A stretch of 51,277 bases of DNA from an uncultured Woeseiaceae bacterium (lineage in GTDB: Bacteria; Pseudomonadota; Gammaproteobacteria; Steroidobacterales; Woeseiaceae): positions 1-51,277 of the forward strand of contig CALZMQ010000025.1 of the NCBI GenBank assembly GCA_945788625.1, in the 5' to 3' direction. The position numbers were made by a program, and so were the translations under genes. The notes beneath the pieces were generated by a model that saw nothing but the letters and a program-made list of their open reading frames with translations, was not told where the DNA came from and ran no database searches. Position 1 is the stretch's first letter; each line of letters begins with the position of its first letter. Positions 17,960 to 26,235 of the stretch are shown here, in pieces.

Positions 17960-18156
17960 TCAACAATTATTACCGGTAAGGAACAAAAGCCGTGGTGGGT
18001 GCCTTGTCGAAACACACGACCTGGCTGGTGCACTACCATTTTCCTTTGCGCCAACGCCGTGCGCTCTTTGAAGTCCAGCCAGTCCCGGGATAGGTCCAGA
18101 AGCTCGCCCTGCCTCGCCGCAGTCGCCAAGGCCATCAGCACGAATAATGAGTTAAA
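17960..18156 (-). pseudogene. Tyrosine recombinase (integrase) remnant, frameshifted
   Basis: Reading the minus strand from 18156, the frame gives FNSLFVLMALATAARQGELL and then DLSRDWLDFKERTALAQRK. This is the catalytic-domain start of phage-type integrases, with the first active-site Arg in TAARQGELL. In an A-run after Arg-Lys the frame breaks. In the next frame a typical KNGSAPARSCVSTRHPPRLL follows and ends at a TGA at 17960. The N-terminal part and the His-x-x-Arg and Tyr boxes are missing. The fragment abuts the 3' end of tRNA-Lys, the usual landing place of integrative elements. It is a dead relic. Confidence 0.72.
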
Positions 18157-18232
18157 TGGTGGGCCCCCGGGGACTCGAACCCCGGACCAAGAGATTAAGA
18201 GTCTCCTGCTCTACCAACTGAGCTAGAGGCCC
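18157..18232 (-). tRNA. tRNA-Lys (CTT)
   Basis: The reverse complement starts GGGCCTCTAGCTCAGTTGGT and runs 76 nt with encoded CCA (18157-18159). The anticodon loop CTCTTAA on a GGAGA/TCTCT stem gives CTT. It is the last gene of a minus-strand tRNA cluster, and the integrase relic begins right at its 3' end. Confidence 0.95.
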
Positions 18233-18243
18233 ACCGAAAAGTT

Positions 18244-18311
18244 GTCGTGCTGACCATCTTGCTACATCAGGCCAACATTCAAAATTGGGGTGGACGATGG
18301 GACTCGAACCC
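18244..18311. repeat. 68-bp direct repeat, copy B (contains a truncated tRNA-His 3' end)
   Basis: These 68 bases are identical to 18395-18462. The part 18286-18311 equals the last 26 bases of tRNA-His including CCA, and the rest equals the sequence downstream of that gene. Past 18311 the match ends, so no complete second tRNA exists. It looks like an attachment-site or tandem-duplication scar between tRNA-His and tRNA-Lys. Confidence 0.9.
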
Positions 18312-18366
18312 CACTACGGAAGTTCGCAGATCTTTCAGCGCCTACCCTGTTGCTACTAACGGCCGA

Positions 18367-18392
18367 CCGGGATCAGCAACAATCGATCCCGG
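18367..18392. other. Small hairpin inside the repeat spacer
   Basis: CCGGGATC (18367-18374) pairs with GATCCCGG (18385-18392). The left arm and its flank (CGACCGGGATCA) also occur in the anticodon arm of tRNA-His, so the 83-base spacer may hold further scrambled tRNA-His sequence. Confidence 0.55.
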
Positions 18393-18394
18393 GC

Positions 18395-18462
18395 GTCGTG
18401 CTGACCATCTTGCTACATCAGGCCAACATTCAAAATTGGGGTGGACGATGGGACTCGAACCC
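18395..18462. repeat. 68-bp direct repeat, copy A (3' end of the intact tRNA-His)
   Basis: The second copy of the repeat at 18244-18311, offset 151 bases. Bases 18437-18462 are the real tRNA-His 3' end; 18395-18436 is its downstream flank. Confidence 0.9.
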
Positions 18463-18513
18463 ACGACGACCGGGATCACAACCCGGGGCTCTACCAACTG
18501 AGCTACGCCCACC
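18437..18513 (-). tRNA. tRNA-His (GTG)
   Basis: 77 nt with encoded CCA. The anticodon loop TTGTGAT on a CCGGG/CCCGG stem gives GTG. The extra 5' G (position -1, base 18513) facing C73 is encoded, the mark of tRNA-His. Its last 26 bases are duplicated at 18286-18311. Confidence 0.96.
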
Positions 18514-18557
18514 ACGGTATAACAAATTGTATCGCGGCCTGCACCGCGTCTGCAAAA

Positions 18558-18634
18558 TGGCGCGCCCGGCAGGACTCGAACCTGCAACATCCTGCTTAGA
18601 AGGCAGGTGCTCTATCCGGTTGAGCTACGGGCGC
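18558..18634 (-). tRNA. tRNA-Arg (TCT)
   Basis: 77 nt with encoded CCA, beginning GCGCCCGTAGCTCAACCGGA. The anticodon loop CTTCTAA on a CCTGC/GCAGG stem gives TCT, reading AGA. It lies between tRNA-Pro and tRNA-His, an order like the argX-hisR-proM group of enterobacteria. Confidence 0.95.
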
Positions 18635-18666
18635 ATCTCGTCCGACATCCTACCCCAGCCGGAACC

Positions 18667-18743
18667 TGGTCGGGGCAGACGGATTCGAACCGCCGACCCT
18701 CTGCTCCCAAAGCAGATGCGCTACCAGACTGCGCCATGCCCCG
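18667..18743 (-). tRNA. tRNA-Pro (TGG)
   Basis: 77 nt with encoded CCA, beginning CGGGGCATGGCGCAGTCTGG. The anticodon loop TTTGGGA on a TCTGC/GCAGA stem gives TGG. It is the first gene of the minus-strand cluster Pro-Arg-His-Lys. Confidence 0.95.
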
Positions 18744-18764
18744 ATGCCAGTACTCCCGCCACGC

Positions 18765-18770
18765 ATTATA
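18765..18770 (-). promoter_or_regulatory. -10 box of the tRNA cluster promoter
   Basis: A perfect TATAAT on the minus strand, followed by GC-rich sequence, 21 bases before the first base of tRNA-Pro. I see no convincing -35. Confidence 0.5.
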
Positions 18771-18921
18771 CGGCCGGGGCCGGATTTTGCGGGGGCTGCG
18801 ATCATACGGGCGCGGGCACGGGCAATCAAGGCTTTATGACGGCAAAACCGGTGCTTGGCCGCGTCCCGCCGGCTCTGGTATCTTGCCGCTTCCAGCAATC
18901 GATACAAGCCCGGAAGGACGC

Positions 18922-19509
18922 ATGAAAAATACCCTGATCACGTTGATGCTCACATTGTGCTTTGGCCTGGCGGTTGCCGCGGACAAGGTGCCTGCGCACC
19001 CGCACATCGAAATGGTGACGTCGGCCGGAACGATAAAGCTCGAACTCGACGGCAAGCAGGCGCCGATCACCGTTGCCCATATCCTCGAGCTGGTGGACAA
19101 CGGATATTACGACGGCACGATTTTTCACCGCGTAATTCCGGGATTCATGGCGCAAGCCGGCGGCTACACGCCGAGCATGAAGCTCAAGGAGGCCGGCGAG
19201 ACCATCCCCAACGAATCCGGCAACGGCCTGACCAACGTGCGCGGCACAATTGCCATGGCCCGCACCTCGGATCCGCACTCGGCGAACTCGCAGTTCTTCA
19301 TCAATGTCGCGGACAACAGCCGCCTCGATCCAGCCAAGCGTGCCTACAACGGCAGCTGGGGCTACACCGTATTTGGCCAGGTCATCGAGGGTATGGAGGT
19401 GGTCGACGAGATCGTCAACTCGAAGACGGGGCCGGCGGGCGAGTTCCGCAAGGACGTGCCCGTTATCCCCATCATCATCAAGAAAGTTTCTCGCGTGACC
19501 TACGAGTAG
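18922..19509 (+). CDS. Periplasmic cyclophilin-type peptidyl-prolyl isomerase
   Basis: The enzyme turns proline peptide bonds during folding of exported proteins. The 195-residue product starts with a signal peptide (MKNTLITLMLTLCFGLAVA, likely cut before ADK), followed by a single cyclophilin domain with FHRVIPGFMAQAGG, the active-site Arg in FHR, and NSQFFINVADNS. The start at 18922 has GGAAGGA seven bases upstream; longer frames run back into tRNA genes and are excluded. lpxH follows after 11 bases in the same direction. It resembles PpiA of E. coli, but PpiA and PpiB are hard to separate by name here. Confidence 0.93.
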   Translation: MKNTLITLMLTLCFGLAVAADKVPAHPHIEMVTSAGTIKLELDGKQAPITVAHILELVDNGYYDGTIFHRVIPGFMAQAGGYTPSMKLKEAGETIPNESGNGLTNVRGTIAMARTSDPHSANSQFFINVADNSRLDPAKRAYNGSWGYTVFGQVIEGMEVVDEIVNSKTGPAGEFRKDVPVIPIIIKKVSRVTYE

Positions 19510-19520
19510 CCTGAACGGGC

Positions 19521-20243
19521 ATGACAACTCTTTTCATCTCCGATTTGCACCTGGAGGCAAGCCGGCCCGAGATTGGCGAACAGTTCCTGAGCTTCCTCGA
19601 GGGCGAGGCCGCGGGAGCCGAGGCACTCTACATCCTCGGCGACCTGTTCGACAGCTGGATAGGCGACGACGATCCCAATCCGCACTTCGCCGTCATGAAA
19701 GGCGCCATCCGCGACCTTGTCGACTCCGGCGTGCCCGTCTACTTCATGCACGGCAACCGCGACTTCCTGATCGGCGATCGCTTTTCGGAGGAAACCGGCG
19801 TGACCCTGCTCGACGATCCGGAGACGGTTGACCTCTATGGCGAACAGGTTCTCCTCAGCCACGGCGATGCGCTGTGTATCGACGATGTCCAGTATCAACA
19901 GGTTCGGCTGATGACGCGCAGTGCCGAGTGGAAAGAGATGTTCCAGGCCAAAACGCTGCAGGAGCGAATCGCGTTCGCCGAAGATGCCAGGCAGAAAAGC
20001 AAGGCATACAACGAGACCGTCGGCGACGACATCATGGACGTCAACCAGGACGCAGTCGTGGGCACTTTTCGCAATCGCGGCATCGACATACTGCTGCACG
20101 GCCACACGCACCGCCCGGCCATACACGACGTAATCCTCAAGGACCGCAGCGCGAAGCGCATCGTGCTCGGCGACTGGTACGAACAGGGGAGCGTGCTGCG
20201 CTGGGATGAGAACGGCCCGCGCCTGGAAGTGCTGCCTAGATAA
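19521..20243 (+). CDS. lpxH: UDP-2,3-diacylglucosamine diphosphatase LpxH
   Basis: LpxH makes lipid X in lipid A synthesis at the inner membrane. The 240-residue protein has the calcineurin-type metal motifs in order: FISDLHL (D..H), LYILGDLFDSWIGDDD, MHGNRDFL, LLSHGDALCIDD and LHGHTHRPAIH. The length equals E. coli LpxH (240). It is preceded closely by the cyclophilin gene, the same pair order as ppiB-lpxH in E. coli, so an operon is likely. The gene converges with miaE, 11 bases downstream. Confidence 0.96.
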   Translation: MTTLFISDLHLEASRPEIGEQFLSFLEGEAAGAEALYILGDLFDSWIGDDDPNPHFAVMKGAIRDLVDSGVPVYFMHGNRDFLIGDRFSEETGVTLLDDPETVDLYGEQVLLSHGDALCIDDVQYQQVRLMTRSAEWKEMFQAKTLQERIAFAEDARQKSKAYNETVGDDIMDVNQDAVVGTFRNRGIDILLHGHTHRPAIHDVILKDRSAKRIVLGDWYEQGSVLRWDENGPRLEVLPR

Positions 20244-20254
20244 GGAATTCGCGG

Positions 20255-20890
20255 CTAGAAGCCGTTGCTACAAGGCGGGCCCGAGTGGAAGCGGAATTCC
20301 GGGTCCGGCTCAGACACCAGCCGCGCCTCGACGACCTTGAGTTCGGCAAGCCTTGCTTCGATTTCCGCCGCATCGATGCCGCACTCCGATTTCGCGAACG
20401 CAACGTAGTGTTCGAAGTGGCGCGCTTCCGACGCGAGCAGTCCGCTGTAAAACCGGCCCAGCCTCTCCGGCAGACGCGGTGCGATCCTCGCGAATCGCTC
20501 GCAGGAGCGCGCTTCAATAATCGCGCCGATCAGGAGCATGTCAAGCAATTTGTCCGGTTCTTCGCAGCGCGCCTCGGCGCGTAGCCGCCCCGCGTAGCGC
20601 GACGCGCTCAGGCGCTCGAACGGTATCGCCATCTCGTCCATGATCGAACGCACCTGCTCGAAATGTCGCAACTCTTCTCGCGCCAGCCTCGACATGCGTT
20701 GCGCGAGCGCCGTGCGATCCGGGTAGCGATACAGGAAGCCCAGTGCAGTGGACGCCGCCTTCAACTCGCAATTCGCATGGTCGAGCAGCATCTCCGGCAG
20801 GCGTCGAGCGGCCTCGTCCAGCCACTCTTCGGGCGTTGATGTATCGAAAAAGCCAGCAATTGTCTCGGGCACCTGCGTCTCTATAGCCAC
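20255..20890 (-). CDS. miaE: tRNA-(ms2io6A)-hydroxylase MiaE
   Basis: MiaE is a di-iron monooxygenase that hydroxylates the isopentenyl group of ms2i6A37 in tRNAs reading UNN codons. The 211-residue protein shows the four-helix ferritin-like pattern with the iron ligands expected in DHANCELKAAS, REELRHFEQV, IIEARSCERF and SEARHFEHYV. Its first codons overlap the last codons of the kinase gene upstream by 10 bases, so the two are probably translated together. The family is narrow in bacteria and needs oxygen. MiaA and MiaB are not in this window. Confidence 0.92.
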   Translation of the reverse strand: MAIETQVPETIAGFFDTSTPEEWLDEAARRLPEMLLDHANCELKAASTALGFLYRYPDRTALAQRMSRLAREELRHFEQVRSIMDEMAIPFERLSASRYAGRLRAEARCEEPDKLLDMLLIGAIIEARSCERFARIAPRLPERLGRFYSGLLASEARHFEHYVAFAKSECGIDAAEIEARLAELKVVEARLVSEPDPEFRFHSGPPCSNGF

Positions 20891-22086
20891 TCTTCGATCT
20901 CCGCCGCGCTTTGCAGTCGATCCTCGGGCGACTTGGCCAGCATCATGTTGATCAAAGCCTGGTACTCGGCGAGCCGTGCCGGAAGCAACGGCACCGGCGC
21001 CTGTGCATGCAGGTAGATGATGCCCATCGCCGTATCGGCCCTGAAAGGTTTCTCGCCCGTCAACATCTCGTAGAAAATGACCCCGAGGCTGTATATGTCG
21101 CTGCGCTCGTCGACGCCGTTGCCGTGCCCCTGCTCGGGGCTCATGTAATACGGCGTACCGAAAATTTCGCCCTTGTCGGTAATCTCGCTTTCCAGCCTGG
21201 CGCGCTTGGCGAGACCGAAATCGATCAGGGCAATCGAACCGTCGGAGCGCAACATGATATTGCCGGGCTTCAGGTCGCGGTGCAGTACGCCCTTCGCGTG
21301 CACGGCCGACAGCGCACTCGCAATCTGCCGCAGGTAGGCTAGCGCCTTCTCGTGCCCGACGCCTGCATCGATCTGCAGTCGCAAGTCGCCACCGTCGAGG
21401 TACTCCATCGCGATGTGCGCATGATCGTCGCTCACGCCGAGATCGTAGATGCGAACGATATTCGGGTGGTCCATTTCCGCAATGGTTTCGTACTCCTGCA
21501 GGAAGCGGTCGAACGCGCCGATGCTGTCGTTTTGATCGGGGACCTGCCGCAACACCTTGAGTACGACCTGCAGATGCGCCGATTCACGCTCGGCGAGATA
21601 CACGCCCGAGTGTTCGGTCGCACCAAGCTTGCGTATGAAACGGTAGCCCTTGATCAACGGATGGATGCCGGTGCGCATATCGCCCACGAACAGGGAATCC
21701 GTGGATGCGACGATGCGTCTCGACAACAACACATCCGTGAGCCTCACTATGAGCGATTTGTGGTGTATGCGGTCACGAATGAAATGCGCGTCCGGCGCCA
21801 GCTGGCGCGCCTCCGCTTCGTCGTCTTCGGTGCCGAAATAGATCAGGGGCGGAAACCCTTTCTTCTGTGAGAATCGCCGCAATACGTCAACACCTTCGCG
21901 ATCGCCGTGCTGGCTACCCAGCAGGATCAGGTCGTTGCCTGCGCCGGAGAATTCGTCCGGCAAATGGCCGGCTTCGGTAGGGTCATAGGCCGCGATCAGC
22001 GCATCGGGCCAGTGGGTCGTGATGTGGTGCATGAGCAAACTCCGGAACTCCGGCTGCTCATCGATGATCATGACCTTGATGCTCAT
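20881..22086 (-). CDS. Pseudo-receiver/serine-threonine protein kinase
   Basis: The 401-residue protein joins a response-regulator-like domain (about 1-122) to a eukaryotic-type kinase (about 146-401). The receiver fold is seen in VMIIDEQPEF at the start, but the phospho-acceptor Asp is replaced by Gly57 (NDLILLGSQHGD), so it probably cannot be phosphorylated in the classical way. The kinase looks active: ATP lysine in VVLKVL (Lys177), HRDLKPGNIM with catalytic Asp271, DFG at 289-291 and the activation part GTPYYMSPEQ. No membrane segment or sensor domain is seen. It overlaps miaE by 10 bases and follows purF by 90 bases on the same strand. The target is unknown. Confidence 0.88.
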   Translation of the reverse strand: MSIKVMIIDEQPEFRSLLMHHITTHWPDALIAAYDPTEAGHLPDEFSGAGNDLILLGSQHGDREGVDVLRRFSQKKGFPPLIYFGTEDDEAEARQLAPDAHFIRDRIHHKSLIVRLTDVLLSRRIVASTDSLFVGDMRTGIHPLIKGYRFIRKLGATEHSGVYLAERESAHLQVVLKVLRQVPDQNDSIGAFDRFLQEYETIAEMDHPNIVRIYDLGVSDDHAHIAMEYLDGGDLRLQIDAGVGHEKALAYLRQIASALSAVHAKGVLHRDLKPGNIMLRSDGSIALIDFGLAKRARLESEITDKGEIFGTPYYMSPEQGHGNGVDERSDIYSLGVIFYEMLTGEKPFRADTAMGIIYLHAQAPVPLLPARLAEYQALINMMLAKSPEDRLQSAAEIEEWL

Positions 22087-22176
22087 ACGGCCATGCCAGT
22101 GAAATCTTTGGCCCGCGTCTCCGTCGCACGCAGGCGTGCTCCGGGACGCTCGGCCGTGCCTGCCGGGTGGATACTC

Positions 22177-23688
22177 CTACAGCGCGACGACCTTGGACTC
22201 CTGTTTTTTCCTGGGTTGTCGCGATTGCTTCGCGGCATCATTGCGGCGTGTTTCGAGTTCATGCAAGTACTCTTCCGTCACGTCTCCGGTCACATATTCG
22301 CCCGAGAAGCAGGATGTATCAAATTCACTGATGGCAGAATTGTCGTGCCGCACAGAGCGAATCAGTCCGTGCAGGTCCTGGTAGATCAATCGGTCGGCAC
22401 CGATCAGCTTTTCGATCTCGTCGACGCTGCGGCCATTGGCGATGAGCTCGCACGCCGCGGGCATGTCGATGCCGTAGACGTTCGGATAACGCACGGGCGG
22501 CGCGGCCGATGCGAAGTAGACTTTCTTGGCGCCCGCCTCGCGAGCGAGCTTGATGATCTGCCGCGACGTCGTACCGCGGACGATGGAATCGTCGACGAGC
22601 AGGACGTTCTTGTTGCGAAACTCGAGGTCGATCGCGTTCAGCTTGCGACGCACGGAACGAGCGCGCTCGGCCTGGCCGGGCATGATGAAGGTGCGTCCGA
22701 TGTAGCGGTTCTTGATGAAGCCTTCCCGGTACTTGACGCCCAGGTGATACGCCACCTGCAGTGCAGACGTGCGGCTGGTGTCGGGAATCGGTATGACCAC
22801 GTCGATATCATGCTCGGGAAAGTCACGCACGATCTTGCCGGCGAGCTGCTCGCCCATGCGCAGTCGGGCCTTGTAGACGGACAGGTCGTCGAGAATGGAA
22901 TCGGGACGCGCAAAGTACACGTACTCGAAAATGCACGGCGTGTGCCGCGTCTCGCCGTTGAAAGGCCGGCAATGCAAGACACCGTCGTTCTCGATGAATA
23001 CGCATTCGCCGGGGTGCACGTCACGCAGGCGCGAGAACTGCAGCACGTCCAGGGCTACGCTTTCGGACGCGACCATGTAATCCTTGCGGCCATCGGCATC
23101 GCGCTCACCGAGCACCAGTGGCCGAATGCCGTTGGGGTCGCGAAAAGCGATCACGCCGAAACCGATGATCATTGCAACGACCGCGTACCCGCCCGTGCAT
23201 CGCTTGTGTACGGCTTCGACGGCGTCGAATATGTTGTCTGCTGTCGGACGGCCGTTGACACGAATCTGCAATTCATGCGCGAGCACGTTCAGCAGGACTT
23301 CCGAATCGGAGCTCGTGTTGAGGTGACGGCGATCCTGGCGAATCAGCAAGTCCGCCAATTCGTCGTGATTCGTGAGATTGCCGTTGTGGGCCAGGCAAAT
23401 CCCGTACGGTGAATTAACGTAAAACGGCTGCGCCTCGGACGACTTTGAACCGCCGGCCGTCGGGTAACGCACGTGTGCGATACCGACGTTGCCCTTCAGG
23501 CGTATCATATGGCGATGGCGAAAGACGTCGCGTACCAGGCCGTTGCACTTGCGTTGCTCGAGCCCGCCCTCGTCGCTCCATGTCACTATCCCGGCCGCAT
23601 CCTGGCCTCGGTGTTGCATTACTGTCAATGCGTTGTACAAAGCCTGGTTTACAGGCTTTGCACTGACTATTCCGACAACGCCACACAT
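22177..23688 (-). CDS. purF: Amidophosphoribosyltransferase
   Basis: PurF makes phosphoribosylamine from PRPP and glutamine, the first committed step of purine synthesis. The 503-residue protein starts MCGVVGIV, so Cys2 is the glutaminase nucleophile after Met removal. The N-terminal Ntn domain (about 2-230) is followed by the PRPP transferase domain with [16 protein letters not shown]. Length and ends match E. coli PurF (505). The series dedD-cvpA-purF on one strand is the order found in many gammaproteobacteria, and cvpA ends only 21 bases before it. Confidence 0.97.
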   Translation of the reverse strand: MCGVVGIVSAKPVNQALYNALTVMQHRGQDAAGIVTWSDEGGLEQRKCNGLVRDVFRHRHMIRLKGNVGIAHVRYPTAGGSKSSEAQPFYVNSPYGICLAHNGNLTNHDELADLLIRQDRRHLNTSSDSEVLLNVLAHELQIRVNGRPTADNIFDAVEAVHKRCTGGYAVVAMIIGFGVIAFRDPNGIRPLVLGERDADGRKDYMVASESVALDVLQFSRLRDVHPGECVFIENDGVLHCRPFNGETRHTPCIFEYVYFARPDSILDDLSVYKARLRMGEQLAGKIVRDFPEHDIDVVIPIPDTSRTSALQVAYHLGVKYREGFIKNRYIGRTFIMPGQAERARSVRRKLNAIDLEFRNKNVLLVDDSIVRGTTSRQIIKLAREAGAKKVYFASAAPPVRYPNVYGIDMPAACELIANGRSVDEIEKLIGADRLIYQDLHGLIRSVRHDNSAISEFDTSCFSGEYVTGDVTEEYLHELETRRNDAAKQSRQPRKKQESKVVAL

Positions 23689-23709
23689 AAGTCGATCTCT
23701 CCGTGACCG

Positions 23710-24258
23710 TCAGGTCAAATCGGGGTTGATTAAATCCTCCGGCACCTCGACCGGCAATGATTCGGCCGGTTCATCCGGCGTCAGCAGTTCCAGGCCCTTC
23801 GGGGCCATGACTTTTATCCACTCGGCCACGACCTCGACGTGCGGGATCAGGCGCGATTGCAGCCACCAGTCATCGTTGTCGAAACCGGCAAATTGGCCGC
23901 CGATTATGAACAATGCCAGCAGTATTACGCCGCGTACGGCGCCGAATACGGAGCCCATGAACCGGTCCAGGCCGCTGAGGACCGAGAGCCGCACCAGTTT
24001 CGATATTCCCCACCCGAGCAAGCCGCCGACCGACAGGATCACGGCGAACACCAGGACCCGGCCGAACCACATTTGCAGCTCCTCGGAACTCAACCAGCTC
24101 TCGGAAATATCGCCCACTGCCGGACCGAAATACAATGCAGCCCAGATGGCAATCAGCAGCGCAGCGATCGAGATCGCCTCCTTGACGAAGCCGCGGATGA
24201 ATCCGACGACGATAGAGACGATTAGGGCAACGGCAATAAGAATGTCGATGATCGGCAT
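23710..24258 (-). CDS. cvpA: CvpA family membrane protein
   Basis: The 182-residue protein has four membrane segments (about 3-20, 28-50, 65-88 and 103-125) and the family opening MPIIDILIAVALIVSIVVGF IRG. CvpA was named for colicin V production in E. coli and is linked to envelope function and resistance to bile salts; its molecular activity is not settled. It lies between dedD and purF, 21 bases before purF, as in E. coli. The acidic tail after residue 150 is longer than the core family. Confidence 0.9.
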   Translation of the reverse strand: MPIIDILIAVALIVSIVVGFIRGFVKEAISIAALLIAIWAALYFGPAVGDISESWLSSEELQMWFGRVLVFAVILSVGGLLGWGISKLVRLSVLSGLDRFMGSVFGAVRGVILLALFIIGGQFAGFDNDDWWLQSRLIPHVEVVAEWIKVMAPKGLELLTPDEPAESLPVEVPEDLINPDLT

Positions 24259-24312
24259 CGGAGATGTCGTCTCAGGTCGGCGCGTGCAGGTGAAGAATGG
24301 AACAGGATACTA

Positions 24313-24930
24313 TCATGGGTGTGGAACGACCTGCCCCTTGTGTCCCACTTTTGCCAGTCGTCCGGCCATCAACTCCGCGCTGTCACGGTCTTTCTGTGGG
24401 CCGATGCGTACCCGGTGCAAAGGCCCGCCATCGGTCGAGAGCTGGCTCAGAAACGCGGCGTAGCCCTGTTTGCGCAAGTCGGCGGCGAGTTTCTCGGCGT
24501 TGTCCTTGTTGGAGAAGCTGCCGAGTTGAACTGCCCACATGCCCGTCGTCGAAGCGACTGGCGGACGCGGCTGTACCTGCCGCTTCTCTTCAGGCTCCCG
24601 TGGCTTCGACTCCTCGGCTACAGGCTCCGCTTGTTGCGGCACCGGCTTCGGCACCGGCTTTTGATCGGCGGCAACCGGCAGCTTCGACTCGGCTGTGGCA
24701 GGCCGGCTCTCAGGCTCCGCGTTGTTGCTGGCAACGGGTACCGGCGCGGTCCGGTCACGGTCCAGCACCACGGTCTGCGTCTTCTGGTCCTCCTGTCCCG
24801 GTAGCATGACCCGTTCCGACACGATCTCCGCATCGTCCGGCGGACCGTCAAGAAAAATGGGCACAACGAGTACGACGAATAAGACCAGCACGACTGCGCC
24901 GATAATGCGTTCTTTCAAGGCTCTTTCCAT
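24313..24930 (-). CDS. dedD: SPOR-domain protein, DedD-like
   Basis: DedD-type proteins bind denuded peptidoglycan at the septum and take part in cell division. The 205-residue protein has a short cytoplasmic start (MERALKERI), one membrane helix (about 10-28), a Pro/Glu/Lys-rich linker (about 60-125) and a C-terminal SPOR domain (about 128-203, MWAVQLGSFSNKDNAEKLAA to GPQKDRDSAELMAGRL). It overlaps the end of folC by 16 bases and precedes cvpA, the standard order. Confidence 0.92.
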   Translation of the reverse strand: MERALKERIIGAVVLVLFVVLVVPIFLDGPPDDAEIVSERVMLPGQEDQKTQTVVLDRDRTAPVPVASNNAEPESRPATAESKLPVAADQKPVPKPVPQQAEPVAEESKPREPEEKRQVQPRPPVASTTGMWAVQLGSFSNKDNAEKLAADLRKQGYAAFLSQLSTDGGPLHRVRIGPQKDRDSAELMAGRLAKVGHKGQVVPHP

Positions 24931-26219
24931 GATGTTCGGGGCCGCGAGTATAGCTCAAGCCTGTCGAGTGCGGGACCTACAAGGTAGAACGATCCCGTTA
25001 TCAGTATTCTGTCATTTTCTGATCGATTGCGCCGCGTGAATTCCATGGCATTGCCCAGTGATTCACTGATGCGACAGGGTCGGCCACATCGATTGGCGAT
25101 GCGACGTGCAAGTTCCGACGCTTCCACGGCACGCGGGCTGTGCGCGGCAACCGCGATCCAGTGAGTCACCTGTTCGTCGAGCGTCGCCGCGATATTTTCG
25201 ACGTCCTTGTCGTCGAGGAGCCCGATGATTGCCCAGGTCTCCCCATCCACCGGATCCGCGTCGAGTGTTTCGGCGAGTACCCGGGCTGCCGCCGGGTTGT
25301 GTGCAACGTCCAGTAGCCAATCGGCGCCACCCGCCCGTAAGGATTGCATGCGCCCCGTCAGGCGAATTGACGGCAAAACCTCATTGACGAGGGCCGTATC
25401 GAGCGATCGGCTCAGGCCCGCCGCTTCGAGCAACGCCAGTACTGCTGCGGCGTTGCCGACCTGGAAACGCCCCTTTAGTCCCGGCTCCTGCAGCGATTCC
25501 AGCTTCGTCGCACGCCCGCTCCAACGCCAGTTGCCGGCCGTATCGTGACCGTATTCGAAATCGCGTCCGGCCAGCAGCAGTTCGGCGCCGATGGTCTCGG
25601 CCTGTTGCAGCATGGCCTCCGGCACGTCTGTGGCGCCGAATACGGTAGGCACACCCGGCCGCATGACGCCGGCCTTCTCGTTGGCAATCGCCTGCACGTC
25701 TGCGCCGAGCCAGTCGCAATGGTCCAGCGCGACGTTCGTGATCAGCGATGCCGTGGGCTCGATCACGTTGCACGCATCGAGGCGGCCGCCCATACCGATT
25801 TCCAGGACCCAGACATCCGACTTCGCCTCCGAAAACACCACCATTGCCGCCAGCGTGCCGTATTCGAAGTAGGTCAAAGGCACCTCCTTACGGGCCGCCT
25901 CGACACGCTCGAACGCCGCTACTATTCGTGCATCGGAGGCAGGCGCTCCGCCGACGGCGATGCGCTCGTTGTAACGATCGATATGCGGTGATGTGTAAGT
26001 ACCGACGGTGTAGCCGGACTTTCGCAGCAAAGCGTCGATCATGGCGACACTCGAGCCCTTGCCGTTGGTCCCCGCGACCAGCAACACGTGACCTGCCGCC
26101 TCGAGTCCGAGCCGGTCGAGCACGGTACGCACACGGTCCAGCCCCAGCTCGATTTCTTTCGGCGACAGCGTTTCCAGCCAGGTCAGCCAGTCGGACAGTG
26201 GCGAGCCGGAAGGCAGCAT
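24915..26219 (-). CDS. folC: Bifunctional folylpolyglutamate/dihydrofolate synthase
   Basis: FolC joins glutamate to dihydropteroate and to tetrahydrofolates. The Mur-ligase-like pattern is clear: ATP loop VAGTNGKGSSVAMID, TSPHIDRYNERI, EIGMGGRLDACN and VALDHCDWLG. I start the gene at 26219 (MLPSGSPLSDWLTWLE), giving 434 residues; the Shine-Dalgarno GGAG is 10 bases upstream and the start falls 16 bases after the accD stop. A longer frame beginning at 26300 would run 65 bases into accD with no family match. dedD overlaps its 3' end. Confidence 0.95.
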   Translation of the reverse strand: MLPSGSPLSDWLTWLETLSPKEIELGLDRVRTVLDRLGLEAAGHVLLVAGTNGKGSSVAMIDALLRKSGYTVGTYTSPHIDRYNERIAVGGAPASDARIVAAFERVEAARKEVPLTYFEYGTLAAMVVFSEAKSDVWVLEIGMGGRLDACNVIEPTASLITNVALDHCDWLGADVQAIANEKAGVMRPGVPTVFGATDVPEAMLQQAETIGAELLLAGRDFEYGHDTAGNWRWSGRATKLESLQEPGLKGRFQVGNAAAVLALLEAAGLSRSLDTALVNEVLPSIRLTGRMQSLRAGGADWLLDVAHNPAAARVLAETLDADPVDGETWAIIGLLDDKDVENIAATLDEQVTHWIAVAAHSPRAVEASELARRIANRCGRPCRISESLGNAMEFTRRNRSENDRILITGSFYLVGPALDRLELYSRPRTSWKEP

Positions 26220-26235
26220 CGGGGCATTTCTCCGC

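Noticed and set aside
18286..18311. A second tRNA-His gene
   Set aside because: Only the last 26 bases of the tRNA are present; anticodon, D arm and 5' acceptor strand are missing.
18247..18925. Open frames through the tRNA cluster on the plus strand
   Set aside because: They read antisense through four tRNA genes; the typical translations (such as TRTPLRK or LEPATSC) are well-known tRNA artefacts.
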